A DNA stretch of 10,216 nt from Phyllobacteriaceae bacterium UBA1940 (GCA_002336975.1 DDFA01000087.1:1-10216); one strand, 5' to 3'; positions 1 through 6,982 are shown, counted from the stretch's first letter. Notes: generated by a model from the sequence alone, not told the origin. Program-made: numbers and translations.

Positions 1-396
1 CGCGGCACGCCGCGCATCGCCGGGCGCCTGCTGCGTCGGGTGCGCGACTTCGCCTCCGTCGCCGGCGCTGAACTGGTCGATGCAAGGACCGCCGACGCCG
101 CGCTCACCCGGCTGGAGGTCGACGCGCTTGGTCTCGACCAGCTCGACCGGCGCTACCTCACCATGATCGCAAACAATTTTGCCGGCGGCCCGGTCGGCGT
201 CGAGACGATTGCTGCGGCGCTGTCGGAACCGCGCGACGCCATCGAGGACATCATCGAGCCCTATCTGATCCAGCAGGGTTTTGTCGCCCGCACCCCGCGC
301 GGCCGTGTCCTCACCGCCAACGCCTGGCGCCACCTCGGCCTCAACGCACCGGCCGATATCGCCCAGCAGCAGATCAACCTGTTCCAGGAGGAATAG
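1..396 (+). CDS. ruvB: RuvB Holliday-junction branch-migration helicase, C-terminal part (5' end outside window)
   Basis: This is the last 131 codons of RuvB, the AAA+ motor that drives Holliday-junction branch migration together with RuvA. The reading frame is open from base 1, so the start and the Walker A and B motifs lie to the left of the window. The visible part opens with [18 protein letters not shown], the conserved sensor-2 segment in which an arginine contacts ATP. It then runs into the C-terminal winged-helix DNA-binding domain, including [13 protein letters not shown] and [11 protein letters not shown], which are typical of the family. The protein ends LFQEE followed by TAG. A GTG at position 40 is internal and is not the start. 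Only 26 bases separate this stop from the stop of the convergent hydrolase gene. In alphaproteobacteria ruvB usually lies just upstream of ybgC-tol, which fits here apart from the intervening gene. Confidence 0.97.
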   Translation, partial: RGTPRIAGRLLRRVRDFASVAGAELVDARTADAALTRLEVDALGLDQLDRRYLTMIANNFAGGPVGVETIAAALSEPRDAIEDIIEPYLIQQGFVARTPRGRVLTANAWRHLGLNAPADIAQQQINLFQEE

Positions 397-422
397 GCGA
401 CAAACTGACCCGCGCTGCCGCG

Positions 423-1679
423 CTACGGCTTGCCTGCGGCGCGCGGCGGCAGCGTCCGGATCATCTCGATCACGTCCGGCTCCGCCGGCTTGTTGGCGAA
501 TTCCTCGACGACGCCGAATGCGCCGCCATAGCTCCACAGCGACCAGCCGAAGCCGTAGTCCTCGGCCAGGCCAATGACATCGCGGTAGAATGCGGCGCGA
601 TACGCCGCCGGCACGATATGGTCCTTGCCGTATTCCTGGCGGATGACGCCGAACTCGCCGAGCAGGATGTCGCCGCGCTCCACGCCATGACGCTGCGCCC
701 AGGCGGCGACGGTTTCGAACGGCTTGGCGATCTGCGCCCGCATCTTTTCGGGCGTGTCGATCTCGGCCAGCAATTTGTCGAAATAGGCGACCTTGCCATA
801 GGACGAATTAGCCCCGATGCGCTCGCGGATTTCGGCGACGGTTGCGTCGAGTTCGGACTTCGCGACAGCATCGAGCGGATAGGGCAAACCCCAGACCTGC
901 GAAATCATGTCGTCGATCCAGGTCGCGCCCTGCGAGGTGATCAGATAGGGCGCGTAGGAGTGGAACGACCAGATGATGTTGTCGTCGGGAACTATCGCCG
1001 GATCGATCGCCGCCAGCCCCTGCGCCCCGCCCCAGCAGCTTCCCGACAGCACCACGGTGAGCCGCGTCGCCGACGAGCGCGCCGCTGCGAACAGCCGCAG
1101 CATCCGGTCCTCCCAGGCCTTCTGTTCGCCGCCCTCGCAGCCGGTTACCGGTTCGTTCATCGGCTCGATCGCCACCATCGCCGGGTCGAACGCCGACATC
1201 GCCCGCGCCACGCCGCGCACCGCGTCGAGATAGCGGTCGAACATCGCCGGGTCCTTCATCACCTGGCTCATGCCGATGGCGCGGTTCGATCCGGCGGGGA
1301 TCAGATGCAGGTCGACAATCGACTTCAGGCCGGCCGCGTTGACAAGCCTGACCGAGTCGGCCAGCGACGCGATCAGCCGCACCCGCAGCGCCGCGCTCTT
1401 GTCCGACAGCAATACCGACGGATCGGCTGGAATGCGCACGAAGTCGAACCCGGCGTCTTTGAGACGCTTCAGCCCTTCCTTGCCGATCGACTTGCGCCAT
1501 TCGGGGAACGGCAGCATGATTTCAGCGTCGTCCCACCGGCTTTCGTCCGGCCACGTCACCCACTGGTCGAGATTGATGCCGCGCCCGGCCTCGAATGTCG
1601 CCGCATGGACCGGCTCCGCCGACGCGAACGCCAGCGCGGCGAAGGCGGCGTTCTTGAAGATGCGGCGCGGACGTGCCAT
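423..1679 (-). CDS. Exported glycoside hydrolase family 5 (cellulase-like) protein
   Basis: This encodes 418 residues resembling retaining (beta/alpha)8-barrel hydrolases of family GH5, which cut beta-linked glucans or mannans. Visible landmarks are GINLDQWVTW (34-43), the FDFVRIP strand (78-84), the IVDLH strand (121-125), and IEPMNEP (171-177), in which E176 is the expected acid/base. FHSYAPY (239-245) carries the usual active-site His and Tyr. E342 in LLGEFG (339-344) is the expected nucleophile, and GWSLWSY (378-384) is the substrate-binding tryptophan segment. Residues 1-26 look like a signal peptide ending PVHA, with a twin-arginine-like RRIFK at 5-9, so Tat export is possible. The start at 1679 is chosen because the signal peptide begins there and GAGG lies 10 bases upstream. 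The open frame continues upstream to 2273 but is only antisense to ybgC. The substrate cannot be told from sequence. No obvious compositional break marks it as recently acquired. Confidence 0.88.
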   Translation of the reverse strand: MARPRRIFKNAAFAALAFASAEPVHAATFEAGRGINLDQWVTWPDESRWDDAEIMLPFPEWRKSIGKEGLKRLKDAGFDFVRIPADPSVLLSDKSAALRVRLIASLADSVRLVNAAGLKSIVDLHLIPAGSNRAIGMSQVMKDPAMFDRYLDAVRGVARAMSAFDPAMVAIEPMNEPVTGCEGGEQKAWEDRMLRLFAAARSSATRLTVVLSGSCWGGAQGLAAIDPAIVPDDNIIWSFHSYAPYLITSQGATWIDDMISQVWGLPYPLDAVAKSELDATVAEIRERIGANSSYGKVAYFDKLLAEIDTPEKMRAQIAKPFETVAAWAQRHGVERGDILLGEFGVIRQEYGKDHIVPAAYRAAFYRDVIGLAEDYGFGWSLWSYGGAFGVVEEFANKPAEPDVIEMIRTLPPRAAGKP

Positions 1680-1689
1680 CGGATCGTTA

Positions 1690-1693
1690 CCTC
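1690..1693 (-). promoter_or_regulatory. Ribosome-binding site deciding the start of the GH5 gene
   Basis: On the minus strand GAGG occurs 10 bases before the ATG at 1679. Together with the signal peptide that follows, it supports this ATG over the much longer frame that stays open to 2273 on the complement of ybgC. Confidence 0.6.
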
Positions 1694-1727
1694 GGCTGGA
1701 GCCATTCCCTGCCAGCCGGGCGCGCGA

Positions 1728-1732
1728 AAGGA
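1728..1732 (+). promoter_or_regulatory. Ribosome-binding site of ybgC
   Basis: AAGGA, within AAAGGAAAG at 1727-1735, stands 7 bases before the ATG at 1740. It fixes this start. The frame is open far upstream, but that stretch is only the complement of the GH5 gene. Confidence 0.75.
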
Positions 1733-1739
1733 AAGCCCT

Positions 1740-2228
1740 ATGACCGGTGATGGTGAATCGACAGCCGAGCCGGCGGTCCCGCTCTCGGGTTTGCTGACAC
1801 CATCGGGCCACCGCCAAATGGTGCGCGTCTACTACGCCGACACCGATTTTTCCGGCGTCGTCTATCATGCCCGTTACCTTGAATTCTTCGAGCGCGGCCG
1901 TTCCGACTTCCTGCGGCTGGCGGGCGTCCACCACACCGAACTTGCCGGCGGCAAGCATGGCGAGAAACTGGTCTGGGTGGTGCGTCGCATGGAGATCGAC
2001 TTCCTGGGCCCCGCGCGCATCGACGACGTATTGACCGTCGACACCGTCACCGAGCGCGTGTCGGGCGCCCGCATCTTCATGGCCCAGACGCTGTTGCGCG
2101 ACGGCGAGACGCTCGTCAGGGCGAAGGTCGAGGCGGCGATCGTCTCCGAAACCGGCAAGCCGCGCCGCTTCCCGAAGGAATGGGCGCAGGTCTTCCTGCC
2201 GGCTGACGGCCAGGGCGACGCATCTTAG
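1740..2228 (+). CDS. ybgC: YbgC-type acyl-CoA thioesterase (tol-pal-associated hotdog-fold protein)
   Basis: This encodes 162 residues of the 4-hydroxybenzoyl-CoA thioesterase superfamily. YbgC proteins hydrolyse acyl-CoA thioesters in the cytoplasm and are linked to phospholipid metabolism; the gene is the habitual first member of tol-pal clusters. The signature VRVYYADTDFSGVVYHARYL starts at residue 28. D36 aligns with the catalytic aspartate (Asp18 of E. coli YbgC) and H43 with the conserved histidine. FFERGRSDFLR and EIDFLGPARIDD follow, as expected for the single hotdog domain. The N-terminal extension of about 26 residues before the domain is longer than in E. coli; M27 is an alternative start, but the good ribosome-binding site favours 1740. 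The stop TAG lies 280 bases before tolQ, so the gene may or may not share a transcript with it. Confidence 0.93.
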   Translation: MTGDGESTAEPAVPLSGLLTPSGHRQMVRVYYADTDFSGVVYHARYLEFFERGRSDFLRLAGVHHTELAGGKHGEKLVWVVRRMEIDFLGPARIDDVLTVDTVTERVSGARIFMAQTLLRDGETLVRAKVEAAIVSETGKPRRFPKEWAQVFLPADGQGDAS

Positions 2229-2508
2229 CCCGACGCCGCGACATCTTTGTCTGGCCATATTGCAATGCAACAAGCCCGACCGGACGAAATGCTTACTGAT
2301 CGTTAACCATAACGACCCATTAAGTGTATTCGGGAATCCGCCTGCGTTGGCGAACGCCTTCCTTTTACCAAATTTGCCACCGAAAGGGCAGCATCCGCTC
2401 CGTTTCGGTCAGCTTTTTCAGGTCGGGGTCGCGCGCTCGGGGCCGGCAGGGGAAATTTTCGGGGCAATGCGCCAGGGCTGGAGCCCGCTTCTTGGGACGA
2501 ACGATTGA
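2229..2508 (+). promoter_or_regulatory. Non-coding leader upstream of tolQ, probable promoter region
   Basis: These 280 bases lie between ybgC and tolQ and are visibly more AT-rich than the genes around them. A frame of 82 codons (2260-2508) is open, but it resembles no protein I know and its codon usage differs from the neighbours, so I treat the stretch as regulatory. It contains TTAACCAT at 2303-2310, a second TTAA at 2320-2323, and a 7-base inverted repeat, ACCGAAA at 2379-2385 with TTTCGGT at 2403-2409. TTGGCG (2347-2352) followed after 17 bases by AAATTT is a possible but poor promoter. No terminator is evident after ybgC. Confidence 0.45.
2303..2310 (+). promoter_or_regulatory. CtrA-like half-site upstream of tolQ
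   Basis: TTAACCAT matches the half-site described for the alphaproteobacterial cell-cycle regulator CtrA, whose full site is TTAA-N7-TTAA. The preceding bases do not give a good second half at the right spacing. The site lies about 200 bases before the tolQ start. Control by CtrA is an inference from this motif and from the role of Tol-Pal in cell division. Confidence 0.3.
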
Positions 2509-3222
2509 ATGGAAACCTTACCTCTTGAGGCAGTGACGCACGACACCTCGATCTGGGGCCTGTTCTGGCAGGCCGGCTGGGTCGTCAAGCTGGTCATGCT
2601 CGGCCTGCTCGCCGCGTCGGTCTGGACCTGGGCGATCATCATCGACAAGCTCATCTCCTACGCTCGCATGCGCTCGGCGCTCAACAGTTTCGAACAGGTG
2701 TTCTGGTCCGGCCAGTCGCTGGAGGAACTCTACCGCACCCTGTCGGACCGCAAGACCACCGGCATGAGCGCGATCTTCGTCGCCGCCATGCGCGAGTGGA
2801 AGAAGAGTTTTGAGAAAGGCGCGCGCTCGCCGCTCGGGCTGCAGAACCGCATCGACAAGGCGATGGATCTCGCCCTGACGCGCGAAATGGAGCGGCTTGA
2901 AAGCCGTCTCGGCTTCCTGGCGACGATCGGCTCTGCCGCCCCCTTCATCGGCCTGTTCGGCACGGTGGTCGGCATCATGACCTCGTTCCAGGCCATCGCC
3001 GGCTCGAAATCGACCAGTCTGGCGGTCGTCGCGCCCGGCATCGCCGAAGCCCTGCTCGCCACCGCGATCGGTCTGCTGGCGGCCATTCCCGCCGTCATCG
3101 CCTACAACAAGCTGTCGTCCGACGCCGGCAAGCTCGGCCTGCGCATGGAAGGCTTCGCCGATGAATTCTCCGCCATACTCTCGCGACAGATCGACGAGAA
3201 AGTGGTCCAGAAGGCGGCATAG
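2509..3222 (+). CDS. tolQ: TolQ, inner-membrane proton-channel subunit of the Tol-Pal motor
   Basis: This encodes 237 residues of the TolQ/ExbB/MotA family. With TolR, TolQ forms the proton-motive-force-driven stator that energises TolA, supporting outer-membrane invagination and integrity. Three membrane segments are visible at about 24-46, 136-158 and 173-198. They flank a large cytoplasmic loop, the usual topology. The conserved [20 protein letters not shown] (141-160) and [20 protein letters not shown] (176-195) lie in the last two helices, which line the ion path. The length matches the family. The ATG directly follows an in-frame TGA, which rules out an upstream extension. The only Shine-Dalgarno-like sequence is a weak GGGA 11 bases upstream. 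This is the first gene of the tolQRAB block, 9 bases before tolR. Confidence 0.96.
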   Translation: METLPLEAVTHDTSIWGLFWQAGWVVKLVMLGLLAASVWTWAIIIDKLISYARMRSALNSFEQVFWSGQSLEELYRTLSDRKTTGMSAIFVAAMREWKKSFEKGARSPLGLQNRIDKAMDLALTREMERLESRLGFLATIGSAAPFIGLFGTVVGIMTSFQAIAGSKSTSLAVVAPGIAEALLATAIGLLAAIPAVIAYNKLSSDAGKLGLRMEGFADEFSAILSRQIDEKVVQKAA

Positions 3223-3231
3223 GAGCAGTTC

Positions 3232-3690
<459 letters not shown>

Positions 3691-3696
3691 TCGGCC

Positions 3697-4803
3697 ATGA
3701 AGGCGGGCTTCTCCACCTCACTCGTGCTTCACGCCCTCGTCCTCGGCATCGGCCTGGTGACGCTGAAGGCGCCGAAGCCGCATGAGGTGGGCGACATCAT
3801 GGCCCTGCCCGTCGACATCGTGCCGATCGAATCGCTGACCGAACTGCAGCAGGGCGACAAGACGGTGAAGCAAAAGGCCGAGAAGCCGGCGCCGAAGCCG
3901 ACCAAGCGCCAGGACCCGACGCCGGACGCCAGGAACGCCGGCGAAAATAACATCGACCTGGAGGACGTGCCGCGTCCGGAGCCCAAGCCGCAGAAGGTCG
4001 AGACCGCCAGCGCGCCCAAGGTCGAACCGGCGCCCAAGCCTGATCCTGTTCCAGCCGAAGCCAGGCCCGAGCCGAAGCCTGAGCCCAAGGTCGCCGAGGC
4101 CAAGCCTGAGCCGAAACCCGAACCGAAGCAGGTCGAGGCCAAGCCCGAACCGAAGCCGGAACCCAAGCCCGAGCCTGCGCCCGACCCGATCGCGGAAGCG
4201 ATCAAGGCGGAGCAGCAGCCCGCCGAGCAGATCGAATTCCCCGACCAGTTGCCAAGACCCGAGCCACGTCCCGAACGCGAGCAGAAGGTGGCGACGGCCG
4301 AAACCAAGCCGCAGCAGTCCGAAACGACCGACAAGTCGAAAACGTCAGACAAGACCGCCAAGGCGCCGAAGCAGCAGGATCTCGATTCCCTGCACGACGA
4401 GACCAAGGCGCTGCTCGACAAGCAGAAGCCGGCCGGCGGCGGCGCCAAGCGGTCCGAGCGCCAGGCGGCGTTGGGCAACGACCGGCCCTCGACCGGCGCA
4501 AAACTGTCGGTGTCGGAGATGGACGCCCTGCGCCAGCGTCTTGCCGGCTGCTGGTCGATTCCCGCCGGCGTCGACGACGCCGAACTGTTGAAGGTTTCGG
4601 TGCGTTTCCGTCTCGATCGGTCCGGCGAACTCGAGTCGCGGCCGGAAGTCATCAAGGGCGGCGGCTCGTCCGGCCCGGCCCGCACCGCAGCGGAATCCGC
4701 CGTGCGCGCCGTCTCCAAATGCGCGCCGTTCAACCTGCCCGCCGACAAATACGACACCTGGGCCGAAGTCGTCGTCAACTTCGACCCCACCGACATGTTC
4801 TGA
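3697..4803 (+). CDS. tolA: TolA, periplasm-spanning force transducer
   Basis: This encodes 368 residues with TolA/TonB architecture. A short N-terminus leads into one membrane helix (about 5-24), and SLVLH (8-12) supplies the Ser-His pair by which TolA and TonB engage TolQR or ExbBD. A long extended middle rich in Pro, Lys and Glu (about 60-265) spans the periplasm and includes three near-identical 13-residue repeats. The C-terminal domain (about 272-368) starts [12 protein letters not shown] and contains C285 and C342, a plausible disulfide pair. This is the TonB/TolA-C-like fold that binds Pal or TolB partners. E. coli TolA (421 residues) has an alanine-rich helical middle instead; the proline-rich form here is compatible with alphaproteobacterial TolA. 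The start lies 6 bases after tolR with only a distant AGGA, so translational coupling is likely. Confidence 0.92.
   Translation: MKAGFSTSLVLHALVLGIGLVTLKAPKPHEVGDIMALPVDIVPIESLTELQQGDKTVKQKAEKPAPKPTKRQDPTPDARNAGENNIDLEDVPRPEPKPQKVETASAPKVEPAPKPDPVPAEARPEPKPEPKVAEAKPEPKPEPKQVEAKPEPKPEPKPEPAPDPIAEAIKAEQQPAEQIEFPDQLPRPEPRPEREQKVATAETKPQQSETTDKSKTSDKTAKAPKQQDLDSLHDETKALLDKQKPAGGGAKRSERQAALGNDRPSTGAKLSVSEMDALRQRLAGCWSIPAGVDDAELLKVSVRFRLDRSGELESRPEVIKGGGSSGPARTAAESAVRAVSKCAPFNLPADKYDTWAEVVVNFDPTDMF
4060..4179 (+). repeat. Tandem 39-base repeats coding for KPEPKPEPK units in tolA
   Basis: Three consecutive units code for [26 protein letters not shown] and [14 protein letters not shown] (residues 122-161). 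The units differ mainly at third codon positions. The repeats stretch the rigid proline-rich linker of TolA, and copy number could change by slippage or recombination without breaking the frame. Confidence 0.85.
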
Positions 4804-4826
4804 GCAAACTTCGAAAGAAAGTGCCC

Positions 4827-6143
4827 ATGAAACGAATGATCCGATCCCTCGTCCTTGCGTCTGCACTCGCCCTCGTCGCGATGCCGGCGCTTGTTCCCCA
4901 GGCCAGCGCGCAACTCGTCGTCGACGTCAACAAAGGCGTTGTCGAACCGTTGCCGATTGCGATCACCGATTTCATCGCCGGCGACGAACTCGGCCAGGAG
5001 ATCAGCCAGATCGTGTCCGCCGACCTGAAGCGGTCCGGCCTGTTCGCACCCATCGACAAGGGTGCGTTCATCGAGAAGATTTCCAACCCCGACGCCTCCC
5101 CGCGCTTCGAGGACTGGAAGGTGATCAACGCGCAGGCGCTGGTCACCGGCCGCGTCAGCCAGGAAGGCGACGGCCGCATTCGCGCCGAGTTCCGGCTATG
5201 GGACACTTTCGCCGGCCAGCAACTGACCGGCGAACAGTTCTTCGCCGCCCGCACCGACCGCCGTCGCGTCGCCCACATCATCGCCGACGCGATCTATGAA
5301 CGGCTGACCGGCGAAAAAGGCTATTTCGACACCCGCGTCGTCTTCATCGACGAATCCGGCCCGCGCAACAACCGGAAGAAGCGACTGGCGATCATGGACC
5401 AGGACGGCGCCAATCTGCGCAATCTCTCCGACGGGCGCGACATCGAACTGTCGCCTCGCTTCTCGCCCAGCCGCCAGGAAATCACCTACATGTCCTATGA
5501 GGGCGATCGCCCGCGCGTCTTCCTGCTGCAGATCGAGACCGGCCAGCGCGAGGACGTCGGCACCTTCCCCGGCATGACCTTTGCGCCGCGCTTCTCGCCC
5601 GACGGTCAGCGCGTCATCATGAGCCTGCTGCGCGATGACGGCAATTCCAACATCTATGCGGTCGACCTGCGCTCCAAGCAGACCACCCGCCTGACCACCT
5701 CCAACGCCATCGACACCTCGCCGTCCTATTCCCCGGACGGATCGCAGGTCGTGTTCACCTCCGACCGCGCCGGCCGCGAACAGCTTTACGTCATGGGCGC
5801 CGACGGCTCGGGCCAGAACCGCATCTCGTTCGGCGACGGCAAATATTCGACGCCGGTGTGGTCGCCGCGCGGCGACCTGATCGCCTTCACCAAGCAGAGC
5901 GGCGGCGAGTTCCAGATCGGCGTGATGCGCCCCGACGGCTCGGGCGAGCGCATCCTGTCGTCGGGCAATCTGCAGGAAGGCCCGACCTGGGCGCCGAACG
6001 GCCGCGTCATCATGTTCCAGCGCCAGGCCGGCGGCACCGGTGGACCAAAACTCTATTCGATCGACCTGACCGGCCGCAACGAACAGACGATACCGACGCC
6101 GAACTTCGCCTCCGACCCGGCCTGGTCGCCGCTGCGGCAATAA
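4827..6143 (+). CDS. tolB: TolB, periplasmic beta-propeller of the Tol-Pal system
   Basis: This encodes 438 residues, close to the 430 of E. coli TolB. A Sec signal peptide (1-28) ends in ASA before Gln29. The N-terminal TolB domain follows (about 30-165) and contains [10 protein letters not shown] and the VTGRV strand. The C-terminal six-bladed propeller shows the repeating F/W-SP-x-G pattern at about 209, 253, 298, 342 and 385, with a final half repeat (DPAWSPL) at 430-436 that closes the ring. TolB binds Pal at the outer membrane and is released through contact with TolA. The ATG at 4827 is preferred: the signal peptide starts there and AAAGAAAG lies 5 bases before it. The frame is open further upstream, over the end of tolA, without an initiating signal. 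An ATG three codons downstream is the only close alternative. The start is 23 bases after the tolA stop. Confidence 0.96.
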   Translation: MKRMIRSLVLASALALVAMPALVPQASAQLVVDVNKGVVEPLPIAITDFIAGDELGQEISQIVSADLKRSGLFAPIDKGAFIEKISNPDASPRFEDWKVINAQALVTGRVSQEGDGRIRAEFRLWDTFAGQQLTGEQFFAARTDRRRVAHIIADAIYERLTGEKGYFDTRVVFIDESGPRNNRKKRLAIMDQDGANLRNLSDGRDIELSPRFSPSRQEITYMSYEGDRPRVFLLQIETGQREDVGTFPGMTFAPRFSPDGQRVIMSLLRDDGNSNIYAVDLRSKQTTRLTTSNAIDTSPSYSPDGSQVVFTSDRAGREQLYVMGADGSGQNRISFGDGKYSTPVWSPRGDLIAFTKQSGGEFQIGVMRPDGSGERILSSGNLQEGPTWAPNGRVIMFQRQAGGTGGPKLYSIDLTGRNEQTIPTPNFASDPAWSPLRQ

Positions 6144-6150
6144 CCGCAGC
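6131..6150 (+). other. Hairpin spanning the tolB stop codon
   Basis: GCTGCGG (6131-6137) and CCGCAGC (6144-6150) form a perfect 7-base inverted repeat. Its 6-base loop contains the TAA stop of tolB. No T-run follows, so it is not an intrinsic terminator by itself. It sits 17 bases before the true terminator and could stabilise the 3' end of the tolQRAB message. The function is inferred. Confidence 0.5.
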
Positions 6151-6167
6151 CGACAGGACCGGCATTC

Positions 6168-6200
6168 AAGGGCGCGACAGTCAAAATGTCGCGCCTTTTT
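6168..6200 (+). terminator. Intrinsic terminator after tolB
   Basis: GGCGCGACA (6171-6179) pairs perfectly with TGTCGCGCC (6187-6195) across a 7-base loop. The stem can be extended by a G-U and two A-T pairs at its base, and it is followed by five T residues (6196-6200). This is a textbook Rho-independent terminator and should end the tolQRAB transcript, separating it from pal. Confidence 0.9.
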
Positions 6201-6406
6201 CGTTGTTTGCCCCGGTGTTGCCCCATTTAGGCCACCTCGGCGCGGGAATTGGGGGTCACAGCGGCGGATGAACGCGGCGCCGGGGGACCCTGGAGCAAAT
6301 TCGGTTCAGCCACGCTTTGTTAACCACGATCCTTGAGGGGCGGTTAACCCAGACGTGGTTACTACAGCTTGAACGAAATCAATCAATTGCGAAGGAGTTG
6401 CGCCCC
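6201..6406 (+). promoter_or_regulatory. Leader and probable promoter region of pal
   Basis: These 206 bases between the tolB terminator and pal contain no credible gene and should hold the pal promoter. GTTAACC occurs twice, at 6319-6325 and 6343-6349, with a 24-base repeat distance (about two helical turns), on the same face of the DNA. TAACCACG (6321-6328) and CGTGGTTA (6354-6361) form an 8-base inverted repeat around the second copy. The TTAACC cores resemble half-sites of the regulator CtrA. No clean -35/-10 pair stands out, so the exact promoter position is not claimed. Confidence 0.5.
6391..6397 (+). promoter_or_regulatory. Ribosome-binding site of pal
   Basis: GAAGGAG stands 9 bases before the ATG at 6407 and is the strongest Shine-Dalgarno sequence in the window. 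It fixes the pal start, although the frame is open from 6317. A strong site suits an abundant outer-membrane lipoprotein. Confidence 0.85.
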
Positions 6407-6913
6407 ATGCGCCGTATCGCAGCAATGACCCGTAACCCCGCCATGATCGCGCTTGTCGCGGCGCTGGCGATCACCGGCTGCGCCTCCAAGAAGGCGCCCA
6501 ACAGCGCCGGCGATCTCGGCCTGACGGCCGGCAACAACGCCGCGCCCGGCTCGTCGCAGGACTTCACCCTGAACGTCGGCGACCGCATCCTGTTCGACAC
6601 CGACTCGTCGATGATCCGCGCCGACGCGCAGCAGACGCTGGCCAAGCAGGCGCAGTGGCTGAACCAGTATCGCAATTACGCGATCACCATCGAAGGCCAC
6701 GCCGACGAGCGCGGCACCCGCGAATACAACATCGCGCTCGGCGCCCGCCGCGCCGCCGCCACGCGCGACTATCTGATCGGCCAGGGCGTTGCCTCCAACC
6801 GCCTGCGCACCATTTCCTACGGCAAGGAGCGCCCGGTGGCGCTGTGCGACGACGCCTCCTGCCAGACGCAGAACCGCCGCGCGGTCACCGTGCTCGGCGG
6901 TCAGGGCAGCTGA
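6407..6913 (+). CDS. pal: Pal, peptidoglycan-associated outer-membrane lipoprotein
   Basis: This encodes 168 residues. A lipoprotein signal peptide ends in the lipobox ITGC, so C25 would be lipidated and the mature protein anchored in the outer membrane. A short Ser/Gly/Asn-rich linker leads to the OmpA-like peptidoglycan-binding domain (about 52-166). Key segments are ILFDTDSSMI (61-70), IEGHADERGTREYN (95-108), LGARRAAATRDYL (111-123) and the final NRRAVTVLGG. The Asp and Arg residues in the GHADERGT and ARR segments are those that bind diaminopimelate in the family. C147 and C152 lie in a loop (LCDDASC) and may form a disulfide. Pal tethers the outer membrane to the cell wall and is moved by TolA-TolB. 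The gene is bracketed by terminators and so is probably transcribed alone. Confidence 0.96.
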   Translation: MRRIAAMTRNPAMIALVAALAITGCASKKAPNSAGDLGLTAGNNAAPGSSQDFTLNVGDRILFDTDSSMIRADAQQTLAKQAQWLNQYRNYAITIEGHADERGTREYNIALGARRAAATRDYLIGQGVASNRLRTISYGKERPVALCDDASCQTQNRRAVTVLGGQGS

Positions 6914-6953
6914 TCGCCGCTGCCCGAATTGCAACACTTGCCACAAATTCAGC

Positions 6954-6978
6954 AAAGCGGCCCGTCAGGGCCGCTTTT
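6954..6978 (+). terminator. Intrinsic terminator after pal
   Basis: AAAGCGGCCC (6954-6963) pairs perfectly over 10 bases with GGGCCGCTTT (6968-6977) around the tetraloop GTCA, ending in TTTT. This is a strong Rho-independent terminator 41 bases after the pal stop. Its A-rich 5' arm could also serve the opposite strand. Confidence 0.92.
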
Positions 6979-6982
6979 CGCC

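Larger units (their letters stand above)
1680..1739. promoter_or_regulatory. Divergent intergenic region between the GH5 gene and ybgC
   Basis: These 60 bases separate two start codons facing away from each other, so any local promoters for both genes must sit here or inside the neighbouring genes. They contain a 6-base inverted repeat, GGCTGG at 1694-1699 and CCAGCC at 1712-1717, spaced by 12 bases. It could be an operator or a chance GC-rich repeat. I see no convincing -35/-10 pair. The role is inferred from gene orientation alone. Confidence 0.4.

Noticed and set aside
415..452. GC-rich inverted repeats (CTGCCGC/GCGGCAG and GCCGCGC/GCGCGGC) at the ruvB-GH5 convergent end, considered as a bidirectional terminator
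   Set aside because: They lie mostly inside the GH5 coding end, have long loops and no T-run on either side, and such pairs are common by chance in this composition.
618..1739. Long plus-strand open frame upstream of and in frame with ybgC
   Set aside because: It is the complement of the GH5 gene, rich in Arg and His as GC-rich antisense frames are. The ybgC start at 1740 has a good ribosome-binding site.
1680..2273. Upstream extension of the minus-strand GH5 frame, antisense to ybgC
   Set aside because: A signal peptide and Shine-Dalgarno place the start at 1679, and the extension shows no domain.
2334..2338. GANTC (CcrM methylation) sites near several starts, for example 2334, 7091 and 9531
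   Set aside because: A sequence of this length and composition should contain dozens by chance, so a few near gene starts carry no signal without a genome-wide test.
2260..2508. An 82-codon open frame ending directly before, and in frame with, tolQ
   Set aside because: Its product resembles no family I recognise, lacks a convincing ribosome-binding site, and has codon use unlike the neighbours. The region carries regulatory-looking motifs, and the abutting TGA-ATG looks like coincidence.
3729..4913. 394-codon minus-strand frame opposite tolA
   Set aside because: Its Gly-Ser repeats are simply the complement of the Lys-Pro-Glu repeats of tolA.
6201..6230. Two TTGCCCC words 12 bases apart after the tolB terminator
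   Set aside because: Short C-rich words recur often in this DNA, and no promoter or repeat structure is built on them.
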